Source of the DNA: Treponema sp.
GTDB taxonomy: Bacteria > Spirochaetota > Spirochaetia > Treponematales > Breznakiellaceae
NCBI GenBank assembly: GCA_009780855.1
Contig: WQZG01000004.1
Location: 20,689-84,688 of the forward strand
Direction of reading: 5' to 3'
Length of the DNA stretch: 64,000 bases
A program made the position numbers and the translations under genes. Below the pieces are notes generated by a model. It made no database searches, was not told where the DNA came from, and saw only the letters and a program-made list of their open reading frames with translations. This document shows positions 1 through 9,997 of this stretch, in pieces; position 1 is the first letter of the stretch; every line of letters begins with the position of its first letter.

Positions 1-1
1 A

Positions 2-67
2 GCTATGGTAGATAAAGACGCTGAAATCGCACAATTAAAAGAACAAATTGCAAAAGAAAAAAAATAA
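2..67 (+). CDS. C-terminal fragment of a CDS entering from the left (ends ...AMVDKDAEIAQLKEQIAKEKK*), coiled-coil-like tail
   Basis: Open frame from the window edge to TAA at 65-67, overlapping the ATG at 67 (TAATG). Confidence 0.4.
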   Translation, partial: AMVDKDAEIAQLKEQIAKEKK

Positions 68-855
68 TGGAAAATTTACCTGATAGTGGCTATACCTGCG
101 AAACTGTCCTTTATAAAAAAATAAACAGAATTGAACTGTTCATGGACGTTTATCAACCGGACAACAAAAAGACAGATGCCTCGATGGTTCTGTTCTTTGG
201 CGGCGGCTGGAATAATGGTGACAGAAAAGCTTTGTCTCATTTTGCCAGGGTATTTTCGGCAAAGGGCATGACTGTGTTCTGCCCTGATTACCGGATACGC
301 AGCCTGCACAAGAGCACGCCCTTTGACAGCATAAAAGACGCGTGCAGCGCTATGCGGTTTGTCAAAAGCAATGCGGAACGGTTTGGTATCAATCCGCAAA
401 ATGCAGGGGCAGGCGGCGGGAGCGCAGGAGGCCATGTTGCGCTCTGTACATTTTTTGTTCCGCTGGATGAGAATGGTGAAAATTCCACAGTTACGCCGGA
501 GCCGGCGTTTTTTACATTGTTCAACCCGGCCCTTGATACAACAGCGTTAAATTCACCGGCCAGTTACGCGCTCTTTGAAGGAAGAAACGCCGAGGCTTCA
601 CCTTTTCACCATTTAAAACCCGGGGCGCCGCCGGAAATTATTTTCCACGGCTCTGACGATAAATTGGTCCCTCTTGATTGCATTGAACGCTTTAGGGATA
701 AATCAACAGAGATGGGCAATTACTGCGAGCTGGTAGTTTATCCGGGACAGGGACATGGTTTTTTCCATTACGCAAAGAACCCCCGGATATTTTTTGATAT
801 TGCTGGAAATATGGAAAAATTTTTAATATCGAAAAATTTTTTAAATTCAGAATAA
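67..855 (+). CDS. alpha/beta hydrolase (esterase/lipase-like)
   Basis: FFGGGWNNGD oxyanion-type motif, GGGSAGGHVAL nucleophile elbow, late GSDDKLVP and GQGHGF. Confidence 0.85.
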   Translation: MENLPDSGYTCETVLYKKINRIELFMDVYQPDNKKTDASMVLFFGGGWNNGDRKALSHFARVFSAKGMTVFCPDYRIRSLHKSTPFDSIKDACSAMRFVKSNAERFGINPQNAGAGGGSAGGHVALCTFFVPLDENGENSTVTPEPAFFTLFNPALDTTALNSPASYALFEGRNAEASPFHHLKPGAPPEIIFHGSDDKLVPLDCIERFRDKSTEMGNYCELVVYPGQGHGFFHYAKNPRIFFDIAGNMEKFLISKNFLNSE

Positions 856-880
856 TTTTCGAAAAGGGAAAAATTCTGTA

Positions 881-1459
881 ATGAACAATAAAATCATCGT
901 CATCACCGGCTATTTGGCCAGCGGCAAGTCAACCTTCGCGCTGCGGCTTTCCAAAGAATTAAATATTCCGTACCTGGTCAAAGATACTTTTAAAACAGCG
1001 CTTTGCGCCGGCGCAGAGATTACAAACAGGGCCGAGAGCAGCAGGTTCTCCGCAATTACTTTTGACGCGATGATGTATGTGACAGAGAGGCTTCTTGAGA
1101 CAGGATGTCCGCTCATTATCGAGGGAAACTTTGTACCGGCCGGTGTTAAAAAAATTGATGAGGCCGGAACCATCAGGCGGTTAACTGAACGCTACGCCTG
1201 TCAATCGTTAACTTTTATGTTTACCGGCGGCGCCGCAGTTTTATATAAGCGGTTTATCGACAGGGAAAAAACACCGGAGCGGGGGCAGGCAAATACAATG
1301 TTCAGCGAAATTTCGCTGCCGGATTTTGAAAAAATGTGCCGTAACCTGGACGGCTTTGATATTGGCGGAAAAACTGTCCGCCTTGATACTACGGATTTTA
1401 ATACAGCGGGATTTGAGGGCCATATTGAAACGGCCAGGGATTTTTTGGCCGGTGTGTGA
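881..1459 (+). CDS. P-loop AAA/kinase-like ATP-binding protein
   Basis: N-terminal Walker A GYLASGKSTFALRL. Confidence 0.7.
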   Translation: MNNKIIVITGYLASGKSTFALRLSKELNIPYLVKDTFKTALCAGAEITNRAESSRFSAITFDAMMYVTERLLETGCPLIIEGNFVPAGVKKIDEAGTIRRLTERYACQSLTFMFTGGAAVLYKRFIDREKTPERGQANTMFSEISLPDFEKMCRNLDGFDIGGKTVRLDTTDFNTAGFEGHIETARDFLAGV

Positions 1460-1501
1460 AGCTGCGGCGGCATGTAAAATTCAGCATGTTAAAATTCAGC
1501 A

Positions 1502-1530
1502 TTGACACTTTTTTAAAATTATGCCATATT
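1502..1530 (+). promoter_or_regulatory. Putative sigma70-type promoter of rplM-rpsI (TTGACA-17-CATATT)
   Basis: TTGACA at 1502-1507, 17-bp spacer, CATATT at 1525-1530, upstream of rplM. Confidence 0.55.
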
Positions 1531-1598
1531 GACAATTCGCCGGCCTTTCTTGAGATCCGGCTTTTTGGAAGAGTTTAAGAGACTTAAAAGGTTGATTT

Positions 1599-2027
1599 AT
1601 GAAGACTTTATTTGTTAAACCCGCGGATATTGAGCGGAAATGGTTCATTATTGATGTGGACGGCGTTCCTCTGGGAAGAGCCGCGGCCAGGATTGCTTCC
1701 ATTGTCAGGGGCAAGGAGAAGGCTGTATTTTCGCCTCATTGGGAAACCGGTGACTTTGTTGTGGTTATCAACGCGGAAAAAATCGCGGTAACCGGCGCCA
1801 AGGCTACAAAAAAGCTATACCATCACCATTCGGGATTTGTCGGCGGTTTAAAAACCGTTAATTTCGAGAAAATGATGGAAAAACATCCATGCTCGCCGCT
1901 GGAACTGGCAGTAAAAGGCATGCTTCCCAAGGGCCCCCTTGGCAGAAAGCTGCTCAATAATGTAAAGGTTTACCCGTCGGCCGAACATCCGCACGCGGCC
2001 CAGAATCCCCAGGTTATTCAGTTGTAA
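1599..2027 (+). CDS. rplM: 50S ribosomal protein L13
   Basis: WFIIDVDGVPLGRAAARIASIVRGK; KGMLPKGPLGRKLLNNVKVYPSAEHPHAAQNP. Confidence 0.97.
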   Translation: MKTLFVKPADIERKWFIIDVDGVPLGRAAARIASIVRGKEKAVFSPHWETGDFVVVINAEKIAVTGAKATKKLYHHHSGFVGGLKTVNFEKMMEKHPCSPLELAVKGMLPKGPLGRKLLNNVKVYPSAEHPHAAQNPQVIQL

Positions 2028-2036
2028 GAGGTCATA

Positions 2037-2429
2037 ATGATAAAGAATCTTGGTATCGGCACAGGCAGACGCAAAACATCGGTTGCCCGGGTTTATGTAC
2101 GGGACGGAAGCGGCAAAATTTCCATTAACGGTAAAGAAATCAACCAGTATTTTCCGCAGATCGAACACTCGCTCATGGTAAGGCAGCCCCTTATGGTCAC
2201 CGCGGCGGAAAACAAGTTCGATGTTTATATCAATGTTTACGGCGGCGGTATCCACGGACAGGCCGGCGCCTGCCGCCATGGTCTGGCCCGGGCGCTTTGC
2301 CAGGTGGATCAGGCCAATTATACCAGTTTGCGCAGCAACGGTTATCTTACACGCGATCCGCGCATGGTAGAACGCAAAAAATACGGCCAGGCCGGCGCCC
2401 GCAGAAGGTTCCAGTTCTCCAAACGGTAA
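2037..2429 (+). CDS. rpsI: 30S ribosomal protein S9
   Basis: GTGRRKTSVARVYVRDGSGKISING; C-terminal GQAGARRRFQFSKR. Confidence 0.97.
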   Translation: MIKNLGIGTGRRKTSVARVYVRDGSGKISINGKEINQYFPQIEHSLMVRQPLMVTAAENKFDVYINVYGGGIHGQAGACRHGLARALCQVDQANYTSLRSNGYLTRDPRMVERKKYGQAGARRRFQFSKR

Positions 2430-2461
2430 TCTTTTTACCTGTAATTGGCTGTATACTGTAA

Positions 2462-3142
2462 TTGACTGTCGCATCCCTTAAAGCAGGGGTTGATAATAAT
2501 TCGAATCTTCTTAAAATCGGATTTTCTGACGGCTCTTTTCTTGTAATCAAGGATTTTTATTTATACTTATACCTTAATCCCCGTGAATTTCCAAAGGCCG
2601 GGGAGTTATTTCCGGCCTGGGAAAAATATTCTTCCCTGGAAATCGGCCTCGAAATTACAGCCGGCGACGAGGAAGCTATCCGTTTCGCGGCTTCCTGTTA
2701 CAGGGCCGAGCGCGCCGGCAAAAGGCTCATAGCCAGGGCCGAGCAGACCCAGACCGGCCTTAGACGGAAACTGGCGGCAAAAGGTTTTGAACAATCCAGC
2801 GTATCGGCGGCGATCGAATGGTTTGTTCAGACTGATATGGTAAATGATGAACGCTATGCCGAGCGCTGGCTGGAGTCAAGACTTGCCAGAAACAGCGGAA
2901 AAATCAGGGGGCCAAGGATGCTTTTGGCGGCGCTGGGCAATAAAGGCCTGGACAAAAATGCCATGAGGCGGGCATTTGGCCGCGTTCTGAATGAAGAAAC
3001 AGAATTCAGTTTGCTGGAACGTTTTGTCCTTAAAAACCGTATTAAAAATTCAGTCAAAAACTGGTCCTTTAAAGGTTTTTTAAGGAGCGAAGGGTTTTCT
3101 GCAGCGGTTATTAACCGTTTTTTGGAAGAATATTCAGATTAA
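2462..3142 (+). CDS. recX: RecX family regulatory protein
   Basis: RecX-type helical repeats (LRRKLAAKGFEQSSVSAAIEWFVQTDMVNDERYAERWLESR); TTG start assumed. Confidence 0.8.
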   Translation: MTVASLKAGVDNNSNLLKIGFSDGSFLVIKDFYLYLYLNPREFPKAGELFPAWEKYSSLEIGLEITAGDEEAIRFAASCYRAERAGKRLIARAEQTQTGLRRKLAAKGFEQSSVSAAIEWFVQTDMVNDERYAERWLESRLARNSGKIRGPRMLLAALGNKGLDKNAMRRAFGRVLNEETEFSLLERFVLKNRIKNSVKNWSFKGFLRSEGFSAAVINRFLEEYSD

Positions 3143-3234
3143 ATACAACTGTCAGCTTCATATTTACTTTACTTCCCCAAAAACTTGTGAGATAATCATT
3201 TAAGTAAAAATAATACATTAAGGAGCAGCCATTA

Positions 3235-4692
3235 ATGGCGGTTAGTACATTCAAACGGGGATTGAAACTCGATCTCCGCAAAAATGCGACAGAAGGCAAA
3301 GCTACAGAAATTTTTAATAATTTAAAACAGGCAGTAATTCCGGTTAATCAGCATTTCGGCGCGCCAAACAAACCAATCGTGAGCGAAGGCGACCATGTAA
3401 AACAGGGGCAAAAAATAGCGGACAGTCTGGCGCCCGGGCCAATGACTGTTCCTGTACACGCTTCCATAAGCGGGACAGTAAAAAAAATCGAGCCCAGACT
3501 TTTACAAAATAATATCGAAGGCCTGTGTATAATTATTGAAAATAGCGGGACCGGGGAGACCGGCGGGAACGATGAAACCGATTTTTTGCCTCCGCTGGAT
3601 CCGTTTTCCTGTACAAAAGAAGAATCCCTGTCGCGTATACGTGAGGCCGGAATTATCGGCATGGGCGGAGCGGGGTTTCCGGCCCATGTAAAATTCAATC
3701 CGCCTGCAAATAAAAAAATAGACATTATAATCGCCAACGGCGCCGAATGCGAACCTTTTCTTACAACAGACGAAACCATCATGGCAGAAAAACCGGAAGA
3801 TCTGGTAAGGGGCCTGTCCATTGTGATGAATATTACGGGCGTAAAAAAAGCAATGATAGGCCTGGAAGACAACAAGGAAAAGCTGATCCCGGTTCTGCAG
3901 AAAGAAATCGGCAAGGTCTCCGGACAGATCGAAATATCAATCGGGCTCTGTAAATCCGCATATCCCCAGGGCGGGGAAAAAATGCTCATTAAGGCCCTTA
4001 CCGGCAGGGAAGTTCCGTCGGGAGGACTGCCCATGGATGCAGGCTGCATTGTTTCAAATGTCCGCACCCTGGCCGCCGTCGCGCAGGCATTTGCCGGCCG
4101 GCCCGTGATTGAAAGGGACCTTACAGTGGCAGGCGGCGCCTGCGGCAAACCAAAAAACATCCGTGTACCAATCGGAACCGTATTAACCGATTTGCCCCAG
4201 GAATTCCTGGACATCAAATATTCTGAAATCAGAAAAATCATCTTTGGCGGCCCCATGATGGGTTTCGCGCTGCCTGCGGTTTCGGTGCCGATACAAAAAA
4301 ACACTTCAGGAATTTTGCTTTTAACAAACAGGGAAATTTTTTCTTATGAGGAAGGCCCCTGCATCCGCTGCGCCAGGTGCATTCGCAATTGCCCGTGCAG
4401 CCTGAGCCCTGTGGTTATGAACAACGCCCTTGATTCCGGAGAATTTGATGAAGCGGTTACGGCGGGACTCCTGGACTGTATCGAATGCGGAACCTGTTCA
4501 TACGTCTGCCCGGCCCGCATCAAACTTACCCAGCGGTTCCGCACGGGGAAACAGCGCTTCAAACTAAAGCAGCAAAATACGGCAAGCGCTTCGGCAGAAG
4601 CAAATTCGGAGGCCGCCAGGGCCGATGCCCAACAGAATAAACGCATCTCTGAATTTTTTAAGGATAAACAAGACGCGGCGCCGGAAAAATAA
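3235..4692 (+). CDS. rnfC: Electron transport complex subunit RnfC
   Basis: GIIGMGGAGFPAHVK, NGAECEPFLTTDE, two 4Fe-4S motifs (CIRCARCIRNCP, CIECGTCSYVCP); first gene of the rnf operon. Confidence 0.95.
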   Translation: MAVSTFKRGLKLDLRKNATEGKATEIFNNLKQAVIPVNQHFGAPNKPIVSEGDHVKQGQKIADSLAPGPMTVPVHASISGTVKKIEPRLLQNNIEGLCIIIENSGTGETGGNDETDFLPPLDPFSCTKEESLSRIREAGIIGMGGAGFPAHVKFNPPANKKIDIIIANGAECEPFLTTDETIMAEKPEDLVRGLSIVMNITGVKKAMIGLEDNKEKLIPVLQKEIGKVSGQIEISIGLCKSAYPQGGEKMLIKALTGREVPSGGLPMDAGCIVSNVRTLAAVAQAFAGRPVIERDLTVAGGACGKPKNIRVPIGTVLTDLPQEFLDIKYSEIRKIIFGGPMMGFALPAVSVPIQKNTSGILLLTNREIFSYEEGPCIRCARCIRNCPCSLSPVVMNNALDSGEFDEAVTAGLLDCIECGTCSYVCPARIKLTQRFRTGKQRFKLKQQNTASASAEANSEAARADAQQNKRISEFFKDKQDAAPEK

Positions 4693-4703
4693 AAGGAACT
4701 ATT

Positions 4704-5708
4704 ATGTCGGATGCAAAAAAAGCCATGCCCCTTTTAGGTTCATCTCCCCACATCAGTTCGGTTTACGATACCAGAAAGATCATGGCCGTTATGATAATCG
4801 CGCTGGTCCCGGCGGCTGTTGCCGGAGTCATCCACTTTGGAATTCAGGTCCTGTTTACAATTCTGGTATCTGTCGCCGCGGCGGAACTTGCGGAATTCCT
4901 TTTTAGAAAAATTACAAAACAGGTTCCCAGAAACAGCGATCTTTCCGCGGCCATAACGGGGCTTCTGCTTGCGTTAATCGTACCGCCGCTTACTCCTTAC
5001 TGGATGACAGCTCTGGGAGCCATCTTTGCGATTGTAGTCGCCAAGGAATTTTTTGGCGGCCTGGGAGCGAATGTCTTTAACCCGGCCCTTGTAGGGAGGG
5101 CCTTTTTGCTGATGAGTTTCCCGGCCGTAATGACAACCTGGCATGTACCGGCAGGCGCAGCAAACTTTACAGTCAGCACCGCGGATGTTCTGACCAGCGC
5201 GACGCCAATGAGCATGCTGCAGACAGGCGGTGTTCTAAGTTCGCTGGGCGGTAATTATTTCGAAATCGTAAGGGCATTTCTTTTGGGAAATCACGGCGGC
5301 AGTATAGGTGAAACATCAATAGTGGCGATTCTTGCGGGTTTTATTTTTCTGTTGATTACAAGGGTCATTGACTGGCGCACACCGGTCTTTATGCTGGCCT
5401 CTGTCTCAATCCTTTCATTTTTTTTGGGCCGGGACCCGCTGATAGCCATTCTTGGCGGCGGGGTATTTTTTGGCGCAGTATTTATGGCAACCGATTACGC
5501 GACAACCCCGCTCAATTCAAAAGGGAAAATAATTTTTGGAGTAGGGGCCGGGGTCATAATAGTCTTTATACGCCAATGGGGTTCGTATCCGGAGGGAGTC
5601 GCCTATTCAATTCTGATTATGAACGCGCTGACGCCTTACCTTAACAGGCTGCTGCCCAAAAAGTTTGGGTATGTAAAACCGGCAGGTGCAAAGGGGGACG
5701 GCAAATGA
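4704..5708 (+). CDS. rnfD: Electron transport complex subunit RnfD
   Basis: Polytopic; FNPALVGRAFLLMSFP and DYATTPLNSKGKIIFG motifs; position in rnf operon. Confidence 0.95.
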   Translation: MSDAKKAMPLLGSSPHISSVYDTRKIMAVMIIALVPAAVAGVIHFGIQVLFTILVSVAAAELAEFLFRKITKQVPRNSDLSAAITGLLLALIVPPLTPYWMTALGAIFAIVVAKEFFGGLGANVFNPALVGRAFLLMSFPAVMTTWHVPAGAANFTVSTADVLTSATPMSMLQTGGVLSSLGGNYFEIVRAFLLGNHGGSIGETSIVAILAGFIFLLITRVIDWRTPVFMLASVSILSFFLGRDPLIAILGGGVFFGAVFMATDYATTPLNSKGKIIFGVGAGVIIVFIRQWGSYPEGVAYSILIMNALTPYLNRLLPKKFGYVKPAGAKGDGK

Positions 5709-6337
5709 GCGGTAAGAAAAATTTTTCGGCCATGCTTAAGCTGGGCCTGATTCTGGCCGCCTATTCAGCAGCAGCCTGTGTCGGCCTGGCCTTTGTATAT
5801 TCGGCGACCAGTGAAATTATTTCCAGGCGCCAGGCCGCGGATCTGGATAGTTCACTGCGTGAGCTGTTTCCGGAGGCAGAGAATTTTGTTCCGATAACCG
5901 ATATAAAAATCGCCGATCCGATGGTAACAATTACAGGCGACCCGGCCAACCCGGAGAACACCGGCGCATTTGCCGTATTAAAAAACAATAACACAATCGG
6001 CGTCGCGTTAAAGGTTTCCAGGGCAAGTTACGGAGGCCCCATTATCATTCTTGTAGGAACCGGAACTGACGGCAGGATTAGGGGGGTAAAAATTCTGGAA
6101 CATTCCGATACTCCCGGTCTTGGAGCAAACGCCGCGTCCAAAACCTATTTTGTCGACAGAGCAAACGGTATCCGTTATTATGAGCAGTTTAAGGGTAAAG
6201 CCGTAGGAGATTCCTTTGTGCCGAGACAGGATGTGGCCGGAATTACAGCAGCCACGATTACAAGCGCCGCGGTGAGTTTATCGGTAAAGGCCGCAGGCAC
6301 CGCGTCAATGGACTGGATAAGGAGCGGGGAAAAATGA
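5705..6337 (+). CDS. rnfG: Electron transport complex subunit RnfG (FMN-binding)
   Basis: FMN-binding region HSDTPGLGANAA...DSFVPRQDVAGITAATITSAAVS. Confidence 0.93.
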   Translation: MSGKKNFSAMLKLGLILAAYSAAACVGLAFVYSATSEIISRRQAADLDSSLRELFPEAENFVPITDIKIADPMVTITGDPANPENTGAFAVLKNNNTIGVALKVSRASYGGPIIILVGTGTDGRIRGVKILEHSDTPGLGANAASKTYFVDRANGIRYYEQFKGKAVGDSFVPRQDVAGITAATITSAAVSLSVKAAGTASMDWIRSGEK

Positions 6338-6972
6338 AAAAGTTTGCCCGTCTGTTTACCAACGGTATCTTTAGGGAAAACCCCCTGCTCGTACTTATGA
6401 TTGGCCTTTGTTCGTCCCTGGCTGTTACTACAGAAATTGCCAACGGGATTGGCATGGGTCTTTCGATGACCTTTGTGCTTTTAATGTCGGAGGTTGTCAT
6501 AAGCGCTTTTCGTAAACTGATTCCGGATTCAATCCGGATACCAATTTTTATAATTGTTATCGCGGCATTTACAACCGTAATTGATTATGTTTTAAAAGCG
6601 TGGTTTCCGGATTTGTCAAAAGCAATGGGAGTTTTTATCCCGCTAATCGTAGTTAACTGCATTATCATGGGCAGGGTTGAAGGCTTCGCGTACAAGTCGC
6701 CGATAAGCGAAGTAATTCCTGACGCTTTGGGCATGGGCCTTGGCTATACCTGGGTGCTGACAGGAATTTCCCTTATACGGGAACTTTTGGGCTCCGGCAC
6801 GCTTCTGGGGTTCCGGGCGCTGCCGCAGTCATACACACCGATTATATTTTTTATACTGCCGCCGGGAGGGTTTATAATTTTTGCACTGTTTATAAGCCTT
6901 AACATTTTTATCAAATCCAAACTAAAACCTGTCCATGATGAAACCGCGCCGGAAAACGGAGGCGGCCAATGA
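6334..6972 (+). CDS. rnfE: Electron transport complex subunit RnfE
   Basis: FTNGIFRENPLLVLMIGLCSSLAVT; position in operon. Confidence 0.94.
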   Translation: MKKFARLFTNGIFRENPLLVLMIGLCSSLAVTTEIANGIGMGLSMTFVLLMSEVVISAFRKLIPDSIRIPIFIIVIAAFTTVIDYVLKAWFPDLSKAMGVFIPLIVVNCIIMGRVEGFAYKSPISEVIPDALGMGLGYTWVLTGISLIRELLGSGTLLGFRALPQSYTPIIFFILPPGGFIIFALFISLNIFIKSKLKPVHDETAPENGGGQ

Positions 6973-7544
6973 ACCTCTTTAATATTTTTATCTCCGCGTT
7001 CCTTATTAATAACGTGGTTATCATGAGGTTTATAGCGCTTTGCCCGTTTATCGGCATGAGCACCGACGAAGACAAATCTGTGGGTATGGGTCTGGCGGTT
7101 ACTTTTGTGACGGTTCTGGCGACCTGCGTTACATGGCCGATTTACCATTTTATTCTGGAGCCGCTGGGTTTGGTTTTTCTTGAACTTCTGGTTTTTATTC
7201 TGGTCATAGCGGCCCTTGTTCAGCTTGTTGAATATTATTTAAAAAAATCAGTCCCCGGCCTTTACAGTTCAATGGGAATTTACCTTGCCTTAATAACAAC
7301 AAATTGCGCCATCCTTGCGGTAACACTGGACAACATTACAGAAAATTATAACTTTATCGAATCAATTGTGTATGCCTTTGGAGTTGCGCTGGGTTTCCTT
7401 CTATCGATGTTATTGCTGGCAGGTATCCGGCGCAGGATAAGGACGAGTCCGATTCCGGCTTTTTTAAAGGGGACACCCATTTTGTTTGTCTGCGCGGGAT
7501 TGTTATCCATCGCGTTTATGGGCTTCTCGGGCCTGGTAAAGTAG
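6969..7544 (+). CDS. rnfA: Electron transport complex subunit RnfA
   Basis: FISAFLINNVVIMRFIALCPFIGMS; NCAILAVTL. Confidence 0.95.
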   Translation: MNLFNIFISAFLINNVVIMRFIALCPFIGMSTDEDKSVGMGLAVTFVTVLATCVTWPIYHFILEPLGLVFLELLVFILVIAALVQLVEYYLKKSVPGLYSSMGIYLALITTNCAILAVTLDNITENYNFIESIVYAFGVALGFLLSMLLLAGIRRRIRTSPIPAFLKGTPILFVCAGLLSIAFMGFSGLVK

Positions 7545-7554
7545 GGGTTAGAAC

Positions 7555-8370
7555 ATGATGATAGTATTGCTTACGGCAGTTTTCGCCCTTGTTCTGGCTT
7601 TTATCCTGGGCCTGGCCCTTGGATTTTTTAAACAATTTTTTGAAGTTGCCGAAGATCCGCTGGTCAGCGAAATCCGGGCGGTTCTGCCGGGAGCCAACTG
7701 CGGCGCCTGCGGTTTCCCCGGCTGTGACGGATATGCCTCCGCCATTGCCGCGAAAAAAACCGGAATCTCCGGCTGTCCGGTCGGAGGCAGCAAAACCGCG
7801 CAAAAACTATCCGCCCTGGTCGGAGGAGAAGCAGATGTAAAACCCAAAGCAGCGGTAATTGCCTGCCGGGGAACAACAGAAGCCGCCGCCAAACGAGGCG
7901 AATATATCGGCGTTAAAACCTGCAGGGCCGCAAAAATAGCGACAGGCAGCATCAAAGCGTGTACCTGGGGCTGCCAGGGTTTCGGCGACTGTGTGACTGT
8001 CTGCCAATTCGGCGCCTTGTCCATGGGCAGCAGCGGCCTGCCGGTGGTTGATTATAAAAAATGCACAGGCTGCAGGGCCTGCGCGATAGAATGCCCCCAG
8101 CATATTATAAGGATAATACCGGCGGAACAGAGCGGGGCAATTCCCTTATGTTCAAATCTGAATGTGCAGAAAAACCAGGTTTTAAAAAATTGTAAAAACG
8201 GCTGTATCAAATGCGAGTTATGCATAAAAAATTGCCCGCAGCAATGCATGAAAATGGCCAACGGAATACCGTCTGTAGATTATTCCCGGTGTACTGACTG
8301 CGGGATCTGTGTTGAAAAATGCCCCACCAAAGTCATGAAGCTGATTCAGCGGGATGTTTACCAAAAATGA
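7555..8370 (+). CDS. rnfB: Electron transport complex subunit RnfB (ferredoxin-type)
   Basis: LPGANCGACGFPGCDGYA plus several CxxCxxC...CP ferredoxin motifs. Confidence 0.95.
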   Translation: MMIVLLTAVFALVLAFILGLALGFFKQFFEVAEDPLVSEIRAVLPGANCGACGFPGCDGYASAIAAKKTGISGCPVGGSKTAQKLSALVGGEADVKPKAAVIACRGTTEAAAKRGEYIGVKTCRAAKIATGSIKACTWGCQGFGDCVTVCQFGALSMGSSGLPVVDYKKCTGCRACAIECPQHIIRIIPAEQSGAIPLCSNLNVQKNQVLKNCKNGCIKCELCIKNCPQQCMKMANGIPSVDYSRCTDCGICVEKCPTKVMKLIQRDVYQK

Positions 8371-8404
8371 ATTTAATGATAGATTAGCCGGTAGCGTTAA
8401 TCAT

Positions 8405-8487
<83 letters not shown>

Positions 8488-8506
8488 AAAAAAATTAAGT
8501 TTCATT

Positions 8507-9352
8507 ATGAAAATGAAGATTCCTTGTGCGTTGGTATTATTGATATTCGCAAATTTGACAGCTATATCCGCGCAGAATACATTCAGCAATATTCCGGTTG
8601 AAGTTACCGGGCTGCCCTACAGCTTCGATGATATTAACGGCAGCCATAAAATTGATTATTTGATTGAGTCAGCTTATAAAATAGTTTCAACAGCGCAGCA
8701 GTCAGGTTTTGTTAATTTCAGAATTAATAAATTCGTTTACGATTTTAAGGGCGACGGCAGTCTTGTTTTAAGTACTTATTACAGCTACGACAGAACACCG
8801 GCCGGGGGCAATTCGTACTATCCGGCCAACCCAAACGCCGTTTATAACTGGACACTGCAGCCTTCTTACCATCAGCATCTGGGGGTAAATTGCTCATTGG
8901 ACAGATATGATGATATAGCGATCTCCCAGGCAAAATTAAACGAAATGAGGAAAGATCCTTCCCTTGGGAAAGTATACGATATTTTGCTCTCGGTCGCCCA
9001 GGATATGGATTATGATTATAACAAGGTCGGAATTCCTGTTAAATTTGTAACGCCCGCCCCCCTGACCGGAGTTTGTGATGATTATGCCGGCTTACTGATT
9101 AAGAGGCTCACTGATGCGCGCATAAGCGGAGTCAGCAATATTACCAAAGTCTCCGGTCTAAATCATTCCTGGGTTACACTGCGGTACAACGGCAGGCTTC
9201 TGTATCTGGACGCGACATGGTTTGACGAAAATGTTATTGATGAAACCGGAACAGTTGTGCATACACCGTATAAAGATCCGCGCAACATGACGTTCGACAA
9301 TGATATTTTTACCAATCACGGTAAACATCATTTACCCAATAACATCCCGTAA
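8507..9352 (+). CDS. Secreted transglutaminase-like domain protein
   Basis: N-terminal signal sequence; Cys-His-Asp order in VCDDYAGLLIKRL, LNHSWVTLRY, LYLDATWFD. Confidence 0.7.
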   Translation: MKMKIPCALVLLIFANLTAISAQNTFSNIPVEVTGLPYSFDDINGSHKIDYLIESAYKIVSTAQQSGFVNFRINKFVYDFKGDGSLVLSTYYSYDRTPAGGNSYYPANPNAVYNWTLQPSYHQHLGVNCSLDRYDDIAISQAKLNEMRKDPSLGKVYDILLSVAQDMDYDYNKVGIPVKFVTPAPLTGVCDDYAGLLIKRLTDARISGVSNITKVSGLNHSWVTLRYNGRLLYLDATWFDENVIDETGTVVHTPYKDPRNMTFDNDIFTNHGKHHLPNNIP

Positions 9353-9997
9353 TTTCGCGATGGCGCCCGGAATGGAAAAAGACGGGCTAAAAACACTTGA
9401 GGAGCCTGCGACAAAAATATTGGCTCCGGCTTCGCGCATGCGTTTGGCGTTGGCAAAACTTACGTTGCCGTCTACTTCGATTTCGATGCCGGCATGGCCG
9501 GACATATCCAGCCAGCGCCGCAGATTCGCTATTTTGGGAATGCTTGATTCAATAAGGGCCTGACCTGCGTAACCGGGATTAACGCACATTACCAGTACGG
9601 CGTCTATATAATCAAGAAGGTGTTCGATGCATCGGTAATGGGTGCCGGGATTTACCGCGGCCATTGGCTTGGCGCCTGCTTCCCGGATCTTCGACAGAGC
9701 GCGGTGAATATGCGGAGTGCTTTCTGTATGGACAGAAAAATATTCCCCGGGCCGCGGATCAAACCAGCTTATCTTGTCCTCCGGCCTTTCGATCATAAGG
9801 TGAATGTCCAGCGGAATATCGGACAGGCGGCGCAGCTGTTTAACGTAATCGGTTCCAAGCGTGTAATTGGGAACAAAAACACCGTCCATCACATCAATAT
9901 GCAGATACTCAATGCCGGCGGATTTAAATGAGTCCAGAACTTCGCGCAGCTTTTCGATGTCCGCGCACATCATTGACGGTGAGATTTTTGCAGTCAC
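9332..9997 (-). CDS. Ribulose-phosphate 3-epimerase family protein (Rpe/AlsE-like)
   Basis: KISPSMMCADI, LHIDVMDGVFVPNYTLG, DIHLMIERPED, VNPG, EVDGNVS. Confidence 0.85.
   Translation of the reverse strand: MTAKISPSMMCADIEKLREVLDSFKSAGIEYLHIDVMDGVFVPNYTLGTDYVKQLRRLSDIPLDIHLMIERPEDKISWFDPRPGEYFSVHTESTPHIHRALSKIREAGAKPMAAVNPGTHYRCIEHLLDYIDAVLVMCVNPGYAGQALIESSIPKIANLRRWLDMSGHAGIEIEVDGNVSFANAKRMREAGANIFVAGSSSVFSPSFSIPGAIAKLRDVIG

Noticed and set aside
1848-2474. Antisense ORF (208 aa) across rplM/rpsI
   Set aside because: Overlaps two certain ribosomal genes; no motif.
3348-4304. Long antisense ORF (318 aa, minus) across rnfC
   Set aside because: Shadow of a well-supported gene; antisense long ORFs are common in GC-moderate coding DNA and no family motif is present.
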